Shown: positions 1 to 8,665, numbered from the stretch's first letter. The stretch: DNA of 64,000 nucleotides from Bog-532 sp963732345 (GCA_963732345.1 CAVSZI010000019.1:124001-188000), one strand, 5' to 3'. A program made the numbers and translations. The notes: generated by a model from the letters alone, not told the origin.

Positions 1-1
1 C

Positions 2-1054
2 GGGTACGGCCACGGCATCACCCAGGCCGGCCATGCGGCTGTCGCTGGCGGTGCGGACTGGCTCGGCGTCGTGCACGTGGCCGAGGCCCTGCGGCTGCGC
101 CGGGCCGGGATCACCGTCCCGGTGCTGTGCCTGATGGCGCTGGCCGAGGACGCGCACGGCGATGCCATCACGGCCGGGATCGACCTGACCGCGGGCACGG
201 TGCCGCTGGTACGGCAGATCGCGGGTGCGGCCACCCGGGCCGGGCGCCCGGCCCGGCTCCAGCTCAAGGCCGACACCGGGCTCAGCCGGGGTGGCGCGAC
301 CAAGGCCGAATGGCCCGCGGTCGTGCACGCCGCCCTGGCCGCCCAGAACGACGGCCAGCTCCGGGTCACCGGTCTGTGGTCCCATTTCGCCTGCTCCGAT
401 GACCCCGGGCACCCGTCGGTCGCCGCGCAGCTCGCGCGGTTCGGTGAGGCGGCCGATTACGCGGTGACGGCCGGCCTGACGCCCGAGGTCAGGCATATCG
501 CCAACACCGCGGGCGCGCTGACCGTCCCGCCTTCCCGGCTCGACTTGGTGCGGCTGGGCGGCGCCATCTACGGCCTGTCCACCCTGCCGGGCGGCGCCCC
601 CGGCTGGCTGCGGCCCGCCATGACGCTGACCGCCCGGCTGGCTCAGGTGAAACGGGTCCCGCCGGGCACGGGGGTGTCCTACGGCCACCGTTACGTCACC
701 ACGGCGGAGACCACGCTCGGCCTGGTGCCGCTCGGCTACGCCGACGGCGTGCCGCGCGGCGTAGCGGGCCGGGCGCTGGTGCAGGCGCGTGGCCGCCGGT
801 GGCCCATCGCCGGGACGGTCTGCATGGACCAGTTCGTCGTCGACTTCGGCGATGAGCCGGTCTCGCCCGGCGAGGAGGTCGTGCTGTTCGGCCCGGGCGA
901 CGACGGCGAGGCCACGGCCCAGGAGTGGGGCGAGGCCCTGGGCACCATTTCCTACGAGATCGTCACCGGGATCGGCGCGAGGGTGCCCCGGACCTACGCT
1001 CGCGTCTCTGCCCGCGCCCTTGCCCGCGGCCCGGAGGAGGCCGCCGATGCGTGA
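2..1054 (+). CDS. alr: Alanine racemase, C-terminal part (5' end outside window)
   Basis: PLP-dependent fold-type III racemase that makes D-alanine for peptidoglycan. The reading frame is open from base 2. The first residues, GYGHG, follow the PLP-binding lysine motif (xxKADGYGHG in the family), so that lysine lies just outside the window. The C-terminal half has the second catalytic residue in GVSYGHRY (Tyr at about residue 227 from the window edge), followed by PLGYADG and the VCMDQF motif of the C-terminal beta domain. The stop TGA overlaps the tsaE start by 8 nt, so the two are translationally coupled. The alr-tsaE pairing is common in actinobacteria. Identity is secure; only the N-terminus is missing. 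Confidence 0.95.
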   Translation, partial: GYGHGITQAGHAAVAGGADWLGVVHVAEALRLRRAGITVPVLCLMALAEDAHGDAITAGIDLTAGTVPLVRQIAGAATRAGRPARLQLKADTGLSRGGATKAEWPAVVHAALAAQNDGQLRVTGLWSHFACSDDPGHPSVAAQLARFGEAADYAVTAGLTPEVRHIANTAGALTVPPSRLDLVRLGGAIYGLSTLPGGAPGWLRPAMTLTARLAQVKRVPPGTGVSYGHRYVTTAETTLGLVPLGYADGVPRGVAGRALVQARGRRWPIAGTVCMDQFVVDFGDEPVSPGEEVVLFGPGDDGEATAQEWGEALGTISYEIVTGIGARVPRTYARVSARALARGPEEAADA

Positions 1055-1505
1055 TCAGGTCGAGGTCGCGACGGCCGAAGAGATGCGCGCCCTGGGCCGC
1101 CGTCTCGCCGTCGGCCTGCGCGCGGGGGACCTGCTGGTGCTCAGCGGGCCGCTCGGCGCCGGCAAGACGACCCTGGTCCAGGGCATCGGTGACGGCCTCG
1201 GCGTGCGGGGCCCGATCACGTCGCCGACGTTCGTGATCGCCCGCGTTCACCCGTCGCTGCGCGGCGGCCCGGCCCTGGTGCACGCCGACGCGTATCGCCT
1301 CGGCGGTGCCGCCGAGATCGACGATCTGGACCTGGACTCCGGCACGGCCAGTTCGGTGACCGCCGTCGAGTGGGGCGAGGGCCTGGCCGAAGGGCTGTCG
1401 GACGACCGGCTGGAGATCTCGATCGAGCTGTCCGGTGCCGCGCGGACGGTGCGGATATGCGGGGTGGGCCCCCGCTGGGCCGGCGCCGTCCTGACACCCG
1501 CCTGA
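1047..1505 (+). CDS. tsaE: tRNA threonylcarbamoyladenosine biosynthesis ATPase TsaE
   Basis: TsaE is the ATPase partner of TsaB-TsaD in making the t6A37 modification of ANN-decoding tRNAs. The 152-residue protein has the P-loop GPLGAGKTTL (about residues 33-42), the SPTF switch motif, HADAYRL and VEWGEG, which is the full TsaE set. The start is ATG 1047, inside the end of alr (8 nt overlap), which gives a normal family length. Its usual partners tsaB, rimI and tsaD are not next to it but about 33 kb downstream in this window. Confidence 0.93.
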   Translation: MRDQVEVATAEEMRALGRRLAVGLRAGDLLVLSGPLGAGKTTLVQGIGDGLGVRGPITSPTFVIARVHPSLRGGPALVHADAYRLGGAAEIDDLDLDSGTASSVTAVEWGEGLAEGLSDDRLEISIELSGAARTVRICGVGPRWAGAVLTPA

Positions 1506-1607
1506 TCCGCCCTCCTGATTGCGTCTTCACCCGGCCCGAACCGGCCACGCGTCCAGGGGCCGTTGCCATAAGATCGACCGGTCTGATTCCTTCCCCGGAG
1601 GCGCGCT

Positions 1608-2429
1608 GTGACAGAGCAGGGGTCACTTCCGCCACGTCCACTGGCCGATCCGGTGGCGGAGCGGCCCGATGACGTCGCACCCGTCGACTGGCCGGCTGGT
1701 CCTCAATGCGGCCGCACCCGCGGCCGGGGGAAGCGGGGCCGCCGGAACGGCCCGCTGACCTGGGCGGTGCTGGCCGCGGCGGTCATCGTCGTCGTCGCCG
1801 TGGTGGTCGCGGTCGTGATCATCCCGGGCGGCTCGGGCCCGGCGACGGTCACCCCGGGCTCGCTCATCACCACATTCCTGCCGGGTGAGATCCAGAAGGT
1901 GCCGGGCGCGTGCCCGGCGATCCCCGCGGCCATCGTGGGCAGCTACCTTCCCGGCCAGCCCAAGGTCGCGGCGCCGCCGCCGCTCGACGGCGTGCTGGAT
2001 AGCCAGTGCGACTGGACCGTGGACGCCCGTCCCGTCTACCGGCTGCTCCAGCTCGACATCCAGGCTTACACCCCGAACGGGCTGGCCAGCGGGACCGGCA
2101 GCGCGACGTTCGCCGCCATCGACGCGTACGCCGGGGCCCTGCAGGCCAAGCAGGATCCGCCCGCCGGGACCGGCGCCCCCCGCGCGCAGGTCACCACGGT
2201 GCCGGGGCTGGGGACGGCGGCGTTCACCGCGGCTCAGGTCTACCAGGTGGGCGGGGCCATCACCGACGTGGCCACCACGGTCATCCGTTACCGGAACGTG
2301 GTGATCACCGTCGTGCTGAACGGGCTGGACCGATCCAACCGCGGCGGGTATGGCCCCGTATCGATGAGCGAGCTTTCGGCCGGGTCGCTGGCGGTTGCCC
2401 GGGCCGCGTTCGCCCAACCGGGAAAGTAA
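1608..2429 (+). CDS. Uncharacterised single-pass membrane protein with extracytoplasmic domain
   Basis: 273 residues starting at GTG 1608, with a Shine-Dalgarno-like CCGGAGG about 7 nt upstream. The N-terminus is a basic cytoplasmic tail (Arg/Lys-rich at residues 37-47), followed by one hydrophobic segment (about 50-71, rich in Val/Ala). The remaining 200 residues are extracytoplasmic with two cysteines (near LDSQCDW and PGACP) that could form a disulfide. The topology and overall style resemble actinobacterial DUF3558-type exported proteins, but I cannot assign a family firmly. It lies between tsaE and a convergent tusA-like gene. No function can be stated. Confidence 0.75.
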   Translation: MTEQGSLPPRPLADPVAERPDDVAPVDWPAGPQCGRTRGRGKRGRRNGPLTWAVLAAAVIVVVAVVVAVVIIPGGSGPATVTPGSLITTFLPGEIQKVPGACPAIPAAIVGSYLPGQPKVAAPPPLDGVLDSQCDWTVDARPVYRLLQLDIQAYTPNGLASGTGSATFAAIDAYAGALQAKQDPPAGTGAPRAQVTTVPGLGTAAFTAAQVYQVGGAITDVATTVIRYRNVVITVVLNGLDRSNRGGYGPVSMSELSAGSLAVARAAFAQPGK

Positions 2430-2459
2430 CGGCCCGGTGTGCTGGCATGCACCCGACAT

Positions 2460-2580
2460 GGCTTACGGCGAGCCGCTCGTACCGGCCTAGCGAACCGGGC
2501 CTTGTGCCCGGTGAGTGGCCGGTGCTACGGCGAGGGCCGCAGCGGGTAGCGGGGGGTCCAGGGGGGTCGTCCCCCCGGAC
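2460..2580 (-). repeat. Dispersed GC-rich hairpin repeat, copy 1
   Basis: The reverse complement of this stretch closely matches 6413-6540: a CCGGGGGG-ACGA-CCCCCC hairpin (here 2561-2578), then a CACCGGCCACTCACCGGG block and a GGCCCGGTTCGCTnGGCCGGT block. It lies between two convergent genes, and the hairpin ends 7 nt from the tusA-like stop, so it may act as a bidirectional terminator. Related copies lie at 6299-6540 and 40871-40966. Confidence 0.7.
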
Positions 2581-2584
2581 GGCG

Positions 2585-2989
2585 TCAGTACCCGCGGCGG
2601 ATCAGGATCGACCAGCCGCGCTCCAGCGGCTGTGTCAGCACATGGTCATGCGACTTCATCAGGCACCACGCGGGCACGTCGTTCTCGGCGGCCGGATCAT
2701 CGGCCAGGACGGCGATGATCTCTCCGATCGGCACCTCGTGGATGCGTTCCGCCAGCATGATGATCGGGATGGGGCACTTGCGGCCCAGGGCGTCGATCGT
2801 CAGCAGGGGCGTGGGAGCCGGTGGGCCTGCTGGGGCCGCTGGGCCTGCTGGGGCCGCCGGGCCGGCCAGATCGTCCGCGGCCGGGTCCGTCCGGCCGTCA
2901 CCGGCCGGGCGCATCACGCCGTCCGGGACCGCGCCGACCGTGGCCGGAGCGCTGTGTCCGGCGGTACGGCCAAACCAGCGGTTGCTCAT
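2585..2989 (-). CDS. TusA/SirA-family sulfurtransferase-like protein with long N-terminal extension
   Basis: 134 residues. The C-terminal 75 residues are a TusA-like fold with the hallmark LGRKCPIP motif (the Cys is the persulfide carrier) at the start of the first helix, then a strand and a second helix. The N-terminal half is a Gly/Ala/Pro-rich linker containing an 18 bp direct repeat (2823-2858) encoding GPAAPA units. TusA proteins pass sulfur in tRNA thiolation or cofactor synthesis; the specific acceptor here is unknown. It is divergent from ctaC and convergent with the upstream membrane protein. The extension is unusual for the family, and translation might begin further in; ATG 2989 is the first plausible start. 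Confidence 0.82.
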   Translation of the reverse strand: MSNRWFGRTAGHSAPATVGAVPDGVMRPAGDGRTDPAADDLAGPAAPAGPAAPAGPPAPTPLLTIDALGRKCPIPIIMLAERIHEVPIGEIIAVLADDPAAENDVPAWCLMKSHDHVLTQPLERGWSILIRRGY

Positions 2990-3051
2990 GCGATCACGCC
3001 CACAGCGTCCATGATGCCCTGACAGTTGTGTCCTTCGCTCGGCAACTCAAT

Positions 3052-3082
3052 TTGAAACCATTCGACTCCAATTCGTTATGGA
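3052..3082 (+). promoter_or_regulatory. Possible ctaC promoter in an AT-richer patch
   Basis: TTGAAA at 3052-3057 is followed by TTATGGATTAT starting at about 3076. The patch is distinctly AT-richer than its surroundings in the 288 bp gap between tusA-like and ctaC. The spacing is 18-19 nt, so the match is only moderate. Confidence 0.3.
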
Positions 3083-3234
3083 TTATCCCCTTGGGGGCTT
3101 CCCGCTCTGGCCGGCCGGCTGCCCGGCGCTCCGCGTCACCGGGCCCGCTAGCGACAAAACGCCGGGGGTCTCCGACGGCAGGCGGCGGAAGCGCGATACT
3201 GTTTCCACGACACGCTGTAGAAGGACGTTGAGCA

Positions 3235-3251
3235 CCGGCTCCCTGAGCCGG
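3235..3251 (+). other. Small inverted repeat in the ctaC leader
   Basis: CCGGCTC-CCT-GAGCCGG forms a 7 bp perfect stem with a 3 nt loop about 13 nt upstream of the ctaC Shine-Dalgarno sequence CGGAAGG. It may stabilise the leader; no known regulator is implied. Confidence 0.3.
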
Positions 3252-3277
3252 GGACACCCCGCCCGGAAGGCATTCCG

Positions 3278-4117
3278 TTGACTCCCATCCGCCCCGCTCC
3301 GCGCAGCGGACGCGTAGGCAGGCCGCGCCGCTGGGTGCCGCGCGCGGCCGCCCTGGCCGTGGTGCTGGTCGCCGCGACCGGCTGCACGAACGACACGTTC
3401 ACGCGTCTGGGTTTCCCGAACCCCATTACCAAGCAGGGGCAGGTCACGCTGCACCTCTGGCAGGGATCATGGATCGCCGGCATGAGCGTCGCGGTCGTGG
3501 TGTGGGGGCTGATCCTGTGGGCGGTGATCTTCCACCGCAAGCGGGGTGACCGGCTTCCCCCGCAGGTCCGGTACAACCTTCCGATTGAGATCCTCTACAC
3601 GGCGCTGCCGTTCGTGCTCATCGCCGTGCTCTTCTACTACACGGCCAAGGACGAGAACTACATCGACAACCTGTCCTCCAACCCGAACGTGACGGTCAAC
3701 GTCATCGGCTACCAGTGGAGCTGGCAGTTCCAGTACCCGCAGTACAACGTGACCGACAATGGCGTCATGTACCCGGGACCGCTGCCGATGCTCGAGCTGC
3801 CGACCGGCGAGACCGTGCGGTTCAACCTCACCTCGCCCGACGTGATCCACTCGTTCTGGGTGCCGGCCTTCCTGTTCAAGCGCGACGTCATCCCCGGGCA
3901 CCCGAACCATTTCGAGGTCACGCTGACGAAGACCGGCACCTACCTCGGGCACTGCAGTGAACTGTGCGGGCTTAACCACAGCCGCATGCTGTTCACCCTG
4001 AAGGTGGTGACCCCGGTCCAGTTCCAGCAGTGGATCTCGTCGCGGCAGGCGGCCTCGAGTTCGTCATCCGGCGGCCAGCCCGCGGCGACGACGGCATCCA
4101 GGAGTGGTGTTCAGTGA
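3278..4117 (+). CDS. ctaC: Cytochrome c oxidase subunit II (CuA subunit)
   Basis: 279-residue membrane lipoprotein of the aa3 oxidase that receives electrons from cytochrome c1 of the bcc complex at its CuA centre. It starts at TTG 3278 after the Shine-Dalgarno CGGAAGG. The signal peptide ends in a lipobox (VAATGC, Cys36), two transmembrane helices lie at about 66-86 and 104-122, and a cupredoxin domain follows. All CuA ligands are visible: His191, Cys226, Cys230, His234 and Met237 (HCSELCGLNHSRM). The C-terminus is a Ser/Ala-rich tail. The stop overlaps the ctaD start by 4 nt (GTGA). Confidence 0.96.
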   Translation: MTPIRPAPRSGRVGRPRRWVPRAAALAVVLVAATGCTNDTFTRLGFPNPITKQGQVTLHLWQGSWIAGMSVAVVVWGLILWAVIFHRKRGDRLPPQVRYNLPIEILYTALPFVLIAVLFYYTAKDENYIDNLSSNPNVTVNVIGYQWSWQFQYPQYNVTDNGVMYPGPLPMLELPTGETVRFNLTSPDVIHSFWVPAFLFKRDVIPGHPNHFEVTLTKTGTYLGHCSELCGLNHSRMLFTLKVVTPVQFQQWISSRQAASSSSSGGQPAATTASRSGVQ

Positions 4118-5856
4118 GCACGATCGAGCAGTGGCCGGCCACCGGCCTCCCGCCCACCGGCGAGCCGGTCATTCCGGGGAAGCGCACCGAGCGCAAGGGC
4201 ACGATCCTGGCGGGCTGGCTGTCGTCGACGGACCACAAGGTCATCGGGTACATGTACCTGATCACCTCGTTCGCCTTCTTTATCATCGCCGGCATTATGG
4301 CGATCATCATCCGGCTGCAGCTGTTCGAGCCCGCGAACAAGATCGTCTCGGACCAGGTGTACAACGAGCTGTTCACCATCCACGGCACGATCATGCTGCT
4401 GCTGTTCGCCACCCCGCTGTTCATCGGGTTCGCGAACGCGGTCATGCCGCTGCAGATCGGCGCACCCGACGTGGCGTTCCCCCGGCTGAACCTGCTCAGC
4501 TACTACTTCTTCCTGTTCGGCGGGCTCATTGTGGTGGCCAGCTTCCTGTCCCCGGGCGGTGCGGCCGCCTTCGGCTGGTACGCCTACTCGCCGCTGACCA
4601 GCGCGGTGTACTCCCCGGGCATCGGCGCGGACATGTGGATCATGGGCCTCACCCTGTCCGGGCTCGGCACCATCCTCGGCGCCGTCAACTTCATTACGAC
4701 GATCTTCTGCATGCGCGCGCCCGGCATGACGATGTTCCGGATGTCGATGTTCACCTGGAACACCCTGCTGACCAGCATTCTGATCCTGCTCGCGTTCCCG
4801 TGCCTGGCCGCGGCCCTGCTCGTGCTGGAAATCGACCGGCGGCTCGGCGCGCACATCTTCGACGCCGCCACCGGCGGGGCGCTGCTGTGGCAGAACCTGT
4901 TCTGGTTCTTCGGCCACCCGGAGGTCTACATTCTGGCGCTGCCGTTCTTCGGCATTGCGACGGAGATCTTGCCGGTGTTCAGCCGCAAGCCGCTGTTCGG
5001 GTACAAGGGCCTGATCGCCGCGACGATCTCGATCGCCGGCCTGTCGATGACCGTATGGGCCCACCACATGTTCACCACCGGCGGAGTACTGCTGCCGTTC
5101 TTCTCGTTCATGACCTTCCTGATCGCGATCCCGACCGGGGTGAAGTTCTTCAACTGGGCCGGGACGATGTGGAAGGGACAGCTCACGTTCGAGCCGCCGA
5201 TGCTGTTCACGGTCGGCTTCCTGATCGTGTTCCTGTTCGGCGGCATCACCGGCATCATCCTCGCCTCGCCGCCGATGGACTTCGCGGTCAGCGACTCCTA
5301 CTTCGTGGTCGCGCACTTCCACTACGTGCTGGCCGGCACCGTGCTGTTCGAGATGTTCGCGGGCTTCTATTTCTGGTGGCCGAAGATGACCGGCAAGATG
5401 CTCGACAACCGGATCGGCAAGATCCAGTTCTGGCTGATGTTCATCGGCTTCAACATGACGTTCCTGGTCCAGCACTGGATCGGCGTCGAGGGCATGCCGC
5501 GGCGCGTGGCCAACTACCCGGACCTGCCCGGCAACGTCACCACCCTCAACCAGATCTCCTCGATCGGATCATGGATCCTGACCCTGTCGATCCTGATCTT
5601 CTTCTACAACGTCTACAAGACGTGGCGGTACGGGGAGAAGGTCAACGTAGAGGACCCGTGGGGCTTCGCCAGCTCGCTGGAGTGGGCCACGTCCTGCCCG
5701 CCGCCGCGGCACAACTTCTACCGCATCCCGCGGATCCGGTCCGAGCGCCCCGCGTTCGAGCTGCACTACCCGCACATAAGGTCGGGCGTGGCCTCCCGGT
5801 CGCTGACGCAGACGATGCCCCCGCCGGTCAATGAGATCCCGCCGGCCGGGGAGTAA
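4114..5856 (+). CDS. ctaD: Cytochrome c oxidase subunit I (haem a / haem a3-CuB catalytic subunit)
   Basis: 580 residues from GTG 4114, chosen because AGGAG lies 9 nt upstream and the start overlaps the ctaC stop. The frame is open further upstream, but that part is the ctaC shadow. It is a 12-helix haem-copper oxidase: His90 (TIHGTIM) and His403 bind haem a, His401 binds haem a3, and His268, His317 and His318 bind CuB, with the Tyr272 cross-link in GHPEVYILALP. It forms the proton-pumping catalytic core with CtaC, CtaE and CtaF and pairs with the QcrCAB complex encoded nearby on the opposite strand. Confidence 0.97.
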   Translation: MSTIEQWPATGLPPTGEPVIPGKRTERKGTILAGWLSSTDHKVIGYMYLITSFAFFIIAGIMAIIIRLQLFEPANKIVSDQVYNELFTIHGTIMLLLFATPLFIGFANAVMPLQIGAPDVAFPRLNLLSYYFFLFGGLIVVASFLSPGGAAAFGWYAYSPLTSAVYSPGIGADMWIMGLTLSGLGTILGAVNFITTIFCMRAPGMTMFRMSMFTWNTLLTSILILLAFPCLAAALLVLEIDRRLGAHIFDAATGGALLWQNLFWFFGHPEVYILALPFFGIATEILPVFSRKPLFGYKGLIAATISIAGLSMTVWAHHMFTTGGVLLPFFSFMTFLIAIPTGVKFFNWAGTMWKGQLTFEPPMLFTVGFLIVFLFGGITGIILASPPMDFAVSDSYFVVAHFHYVLAGTVLFEMFAGFYFWWPKMTGKMLDNRIGKIQFWLMFIGFNMTFLVQHWIGVEGMPRRVANYPDLPGNVTTLNQISSIGSWILTLSILIFFYNVYKTWRYGEKVNVEDPWGFASSLEWATSCPPPRHNFYRIPRIRSERPAFELHYPHIRSGVASRSLTQTMPPPVNEIPPAGE

Positions 5857-5903
5857 CGGACAACTTCGCTGACGATGGGTGGCACGGTGAGGGTGAGGTA
5901 CGC

Positions 5904-6299
5904 ATGAAGGTCGAAGGCTGGCTGTTTCTGGGCTGCGCGGCGTTCTTCGGCGGCTTGGACATCCTCTACTGGTACTACTCGAAGGACCCGACCGGCACCT
6001 CCGCGCTCGCGTTCGCGGTCGCGCTGGCCCTCCTGGTCGGGTTCTACGTCCTGTTCACGGGCCGACGCCTGCCGGAGCGTCCCGAGGACAACCCGCAGGG
6101 CGAGATCGCCGAGGGCACCGGCGAGGTCGGCTTCTTCAGCCCGCACAGCTGGTGGCCGCTGTTCGTCGGCTTCGCCTGCGCGGTCGCCGCGGCCGGCTTC
6201 GCGATCGGCTGGTGGCTGTTCCTGATCGGCGCGCTGCTGACCATGTGCACCCTGATCGGCTTCGTCTTCGAGTACTACCGGGGCCACTACGCGCACTAG
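5904..6299 (+). CDS. ctaF: Actinobacterial cytochrome c oxidase subunit IV
   Basis: 131-residue small membrane subunit of the actinobacterial aa3 oxidase. It starts at ATG 5904, 47 nt after ctaD, behind a GAGGGTGAGG Shine-Dalgarno region. It has four predicted helices: two at the N-terminus (WLFLGCAAFFGG, ALAFAVALALLVGFYV) and two at the C-terminus (WWPLFVGFACAVAAAGF, GWWLFLIGALLTMCTLIGFVFEY). Position directly after ctaCD and the sequence pattern fit CtaF. The stop codon abuts the first base of a 108 bp tandem repeat. Confidence 0.92.
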   Translation: MKVEGWLFLGCAAFFGGLDILYWYYSKDPTGTSALAFAVALALLVGFYVLFTGRRLPERPEDNPQGEIAEGTGEVGFFSPHSWWPLFVGFACAVAAAGFAIGWWLFLIGALLTMCTLIGFVFEYYRGHYAH

Positions 6300-6514
6300 T
6301 GCTGGCCCGGGGGGACGACCCCCCGGAACCCCCGCTGCGCTCCGCGCCCCGCGGCGGTAACTCGCCGGCACACCGGCCACTCACCGGGCCGTTGGCCCGG
6401 TTCGCGGTGCTGGCCCGGGGGGACGACCCCCCGGAACCCCCGCTGCGCTCCGCGCCCCGCGGCGGTAACTCGCCGGCACACCGGCCACTCACCGGGCCGT
6501 TGGCCCGGTTCGCT
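6299..6514 (+). repeat. Perfect 108 bp tandem duplication of the dispersed hairpin repeat (copies 2a and 2b)
   Basis: Unit 6299-6406 is repeated as 6407-6514. Each unit begins with GTGCTGGCCCGG and carries the 20 nt hairpin CCGGGGGG-ACGA-CCCCCCGG (6307-6326 and 6415-6434) and ends with GGCCCGGTTCGC. A partial continuation (GCTGGGCCGGTATGAACG) follows to about 6540 and matches copy 1 at 2460-2500. The hairpins lie straight after the ctaF stop and could terminate the ctaCDF transcript. The duplication overlaps several spurious open frames. Confidence 0.85.
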
Positions 6515-6611
6515 GGGCCGGTATGAACGCCTCGCCGTAGCCCGTGGTGGCTGGCGTTAGAGTTAAAGACGCGGTGGCTGGAGTCAGAGAGGTGCCCCGG
6601 CGTGGTCTTCA

Positions 6612-7289
6612 TTACGACACGGCCACCAAGCCGTTCTGGTAGCCGAGGATTACCAGCTGGACTCGGTCGCGGGCGCTGAGCTTGGCCAGCAGGTGGCCGA
6701 CGTGGGTCTTGGCGGTGGCCGGGCTGATGGTCAGGTGGTCGGCGATCTCGGCGTTGGACATGCCCCGCGCGACCAGGGTGAGCACCTCGACCTCCCGTTC
6801 GGTGAGCCCGGCCAGGGCGCCCGCGCCGTCCGGGCCGCGCGGTTCCTTCGCTGTGGCGGGCAGGCGGGCGAACTCGCCGATCAGCCGGCGGGTGATGCTC
6901 GGCGCGAGCAGCGCGTCCCCGGCGGCCACAACCCGGATCGCGCTGAGCAGGTCCGCGGGCAGGGTGTCCTTGAGCAGGAATCCGCTGGCTCCGGCGCGCA
7001 GCGCGGCGTAGACGTATTCGTCAAGGTCGAATGTGGTCAGGATGAGCGTGCGGATGTGGCACGTTTCCGGCGAGCCGGTGATCTGGCGGGTGGCCTCGAT
7101 GCCGTCCATGAGCGGCATCCGGACGTCCATCAGGATGACATCGGGATGTGCCCGGCGGGCCACCTCGATCGCTTCCTGGCCATTGGCGGCCTCACCGACC
7201 ACCGTGAAACCGGGGGTGGCGTCGATGATGCCGCGGAAGCCCACCCGGACCAGGGCCTGATCGTCGGCGACGACCACCTTGAGGCTCAC
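6612..7289 (-). CDS. NarL/LuxR-family two-component response regulator
   Basis: 225 residues from GTG 7289, which overlaps the stop of the upstream kinase gene by 4 nt (GTGA); longer frames upstream are kinase shadow. The N-terminal receiver has acidic residues Asp9/Asp10, phosphoacceptor Asp55 (VILMDVRMP) and the Lys of GFLLKDT. The C-terminal LuxR helix-turn-helix (LTEREVEVLTLVARGMSNAEIADHL region, about residues 160-215) is typical. It should act as a phosphorylation-dependent DNA-binding regulator controlled by the kinase encoded just upstream. The target is unknown; position beside the cytochrome genes does not prove a link. Confidence 0.93.
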   Translation of the reverse strand: MSLKVVVADDQALVRVGFRGIIDATPGFTVVGEAANGQEAIEVARRAHPDVILMDVRMPLMDGIEATRQITGSPETCHIRTLILTTFDLDEYVYAALRAGASGFLLKDTLPADLLSAIRVVAAGDALLAPSITRRLIGEFARLPATAKEPRGPDGAGALAGLTEREVEVLTLVARGMSNAEIADHLTISPATAKTHVGHLLAKLSARDRVQLVILGYQNGLVAVS

Positions 7290-8659
7290 GCCGTCGCCCG
7301 GTTCCGCGGCAGGGTCGCGGCGACCCGGAAGCCGCGCTCCGGACGTGGCCCGGCGCTGAACTGGCCGCCGCACAGATGGATCCGCTCGCGCATCCCGATC
7401 AGCCCGTGGCCGGACGGGACGTCACCGGGGGCGCCGCCGGCCGGGGTGAGCACCGCGGCCCCGCCGTCGTCAATGATCTCCAGGCTCAGCTCATCCTCCC
7501 GGTAGTCGATCGTGACCCGGCAGTCCGGGGTGGCGGCGTGCTTGACCACGTTGGTGAGCGCCTCCTGGACGATACGGAAGGCGGACAGCTCGACCCCAGC
7601 CGGCACGTCACCGCGCTCACCGCTCACCCGCAGGTTGACATGCACCCCGGCATGCCCGACCCGGGTGATCAGGCGGTCCAGGTCAGCCAGCCCGGGAGCG
7701 GGCCGCAGCGGCGCCCCAGACGGCCGCTCGCCGCCCGCGGCCGTCTGGGTGCCCGTTAGCGCCGGTGGCGCGCCGGCGGTCCCTGAGGGCCTCATGGGCG
7801 CGTCCGCGGCCAGGTCGGCCAGGTCCAGCCGGCCAGGCTGGTCAGCCTGGGGCGCCGTGGCCGGAGCGTCGTCGCCTGCCGTGTCGGCCTGCCGCAGCAC
7901 GCTGAGCATGCGCCGCATCTCGTCCAGGGCGTCCCGGCTGGTGGCCTGGATGGCCCCCAGCGCCTCCCGGGCCTTACCGGGCTGGTCGTCGATGACGTAC
8001 TGGCCGAAGCCTGCCTGTACGGCGATCACGCTCATGCTGTGCGCCACGACGTCGTGCAGTTCCCGCGCGATCCGCAGCCGTTCCTCGGCCACCGCCCGGC
8101 TGGCCGCCTGCCGCTGCAGGCCGTTCGCGTACGCCCGGCGCTGCCGGACCGCCGAGCCGAAGCCCCAGAAGATGATCAGGATCAGGCCCAGCGTGACGGC
8201 TGATCCCAATCTCCCGCCGTCCGACGTCCAGACGTTGAAGGACTCGCCCAGCACGAGGCACAGGGTGGCGGCGAGCGCGATCGCGGCCACCCGCCGCCGG
8301 CATGTCGCCGCGACCATGTACAGCACGTAGGCGGCCGGTGGGGCCACGATCAGGCCGTCATGGGCCGCGATCACCGACAGCGCCACGGAGATGGCGCCCA
8401 GCGCTCCCAGGGCGGCCAGCGGCCGCACCCGCCGGAGCGCGACCGGGACGCCTCCCGCGGCGGCGAGCAGGGTACCGAGGGCCAGCCCGGCGTCGGAATG
8501 CGGCCCCGAAGCCGAACGGTGGCTTGCCCACACGCCCGTGATCATGATCGTGACCGCCGCGAGCGCGGCGAGGCAGTCGAGCAGGATCCAGTGACGGCGG
8601 GTGAGCCGCTTGGTCAGCGGCGGCGGCACCCTCGGCGGCTCGCCCGGCCCGGTGTACAC
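7286..8659 (-). CDS. NarL-type (HisKA_3/DesK-like) sensor histidine kinase
   Basis: 457 residues from GTG 8659. The N-terminal half has several hydrophobic segments (about 28-45, 58-72, 82-98, 105-118, 125-138, 155-168) without a large extracellular loop. Dimerisation helix motif RIARELHDVVAHSMS contains the phosphoacceptor His202. A degenerate Ala/Pro/Gly linker (about 262-325) precedes the HATPase domain, which ends with GHGLIGMRERIHLCGG. It forms an operon with the response regulator (4 nt overlap). A TACCGT -10-like box lies 6 nt before the GTG (8666-8671), suggesting a leaderless transcript and supporting this start. Confidence 0.92.
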   Translation of the reverse strand: MYTGPGEPPRVPPPLTKRLTRRHWILLDCLAALAAVTIMITGVWASHRSASGPHSDAGLALGTLLAAAGGVPVALRRVRPLAALGALGAISVALSVIAAHDGLIVAPPAAYVLYMVAATCRRRVAAIALAATLCLVLGESFNVWTSDGGRLGSAVTLGLILIIFWGFGSAVRQRRAYANGLQRQAASRAVAEERLRIARELHDVVAHSMSVIAVQAGFGQYVIDDQPGKAREALGAIQATSRDALDEMRRMLSVLRQADTAGDDAPATAPQADQPGRLDLADLAADAPMRPSGTAGAPPALTGTQTAAGGERPSGAPLRPAPGLADLDRLITRVGHAGVHVNLRVSGERGDVPAGVELSAFRIVQEALTNVVKHAATPDCRVTIDYREDELSLEIIDDGGAAVLTPAGGAPGDVPSGHGLIGMRERIHLCGGQFSAGPRPERGFRVAATLPRNRATA

Positions 8660-8665
8660 GGTTCT

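Noticed and set aside
2994..3257. Short minus-strand open frames between tusA-like and ctaC
   Set aside because: No ribosome binding site or family, and they overlap the ctaC leader and promoter candidate.
4111..5475. 454-codon open frame opposite ctaD
   Set aside because: Antisense of an unmistakable cytochrome oxidase subunit I.
6296..6612. Several open frames across the 108 bp tandem repeat
   Set aside because: They repeat exactly with the DNA unit, lie in all frames and have no coding character; the DNA hairpin explains the structure.
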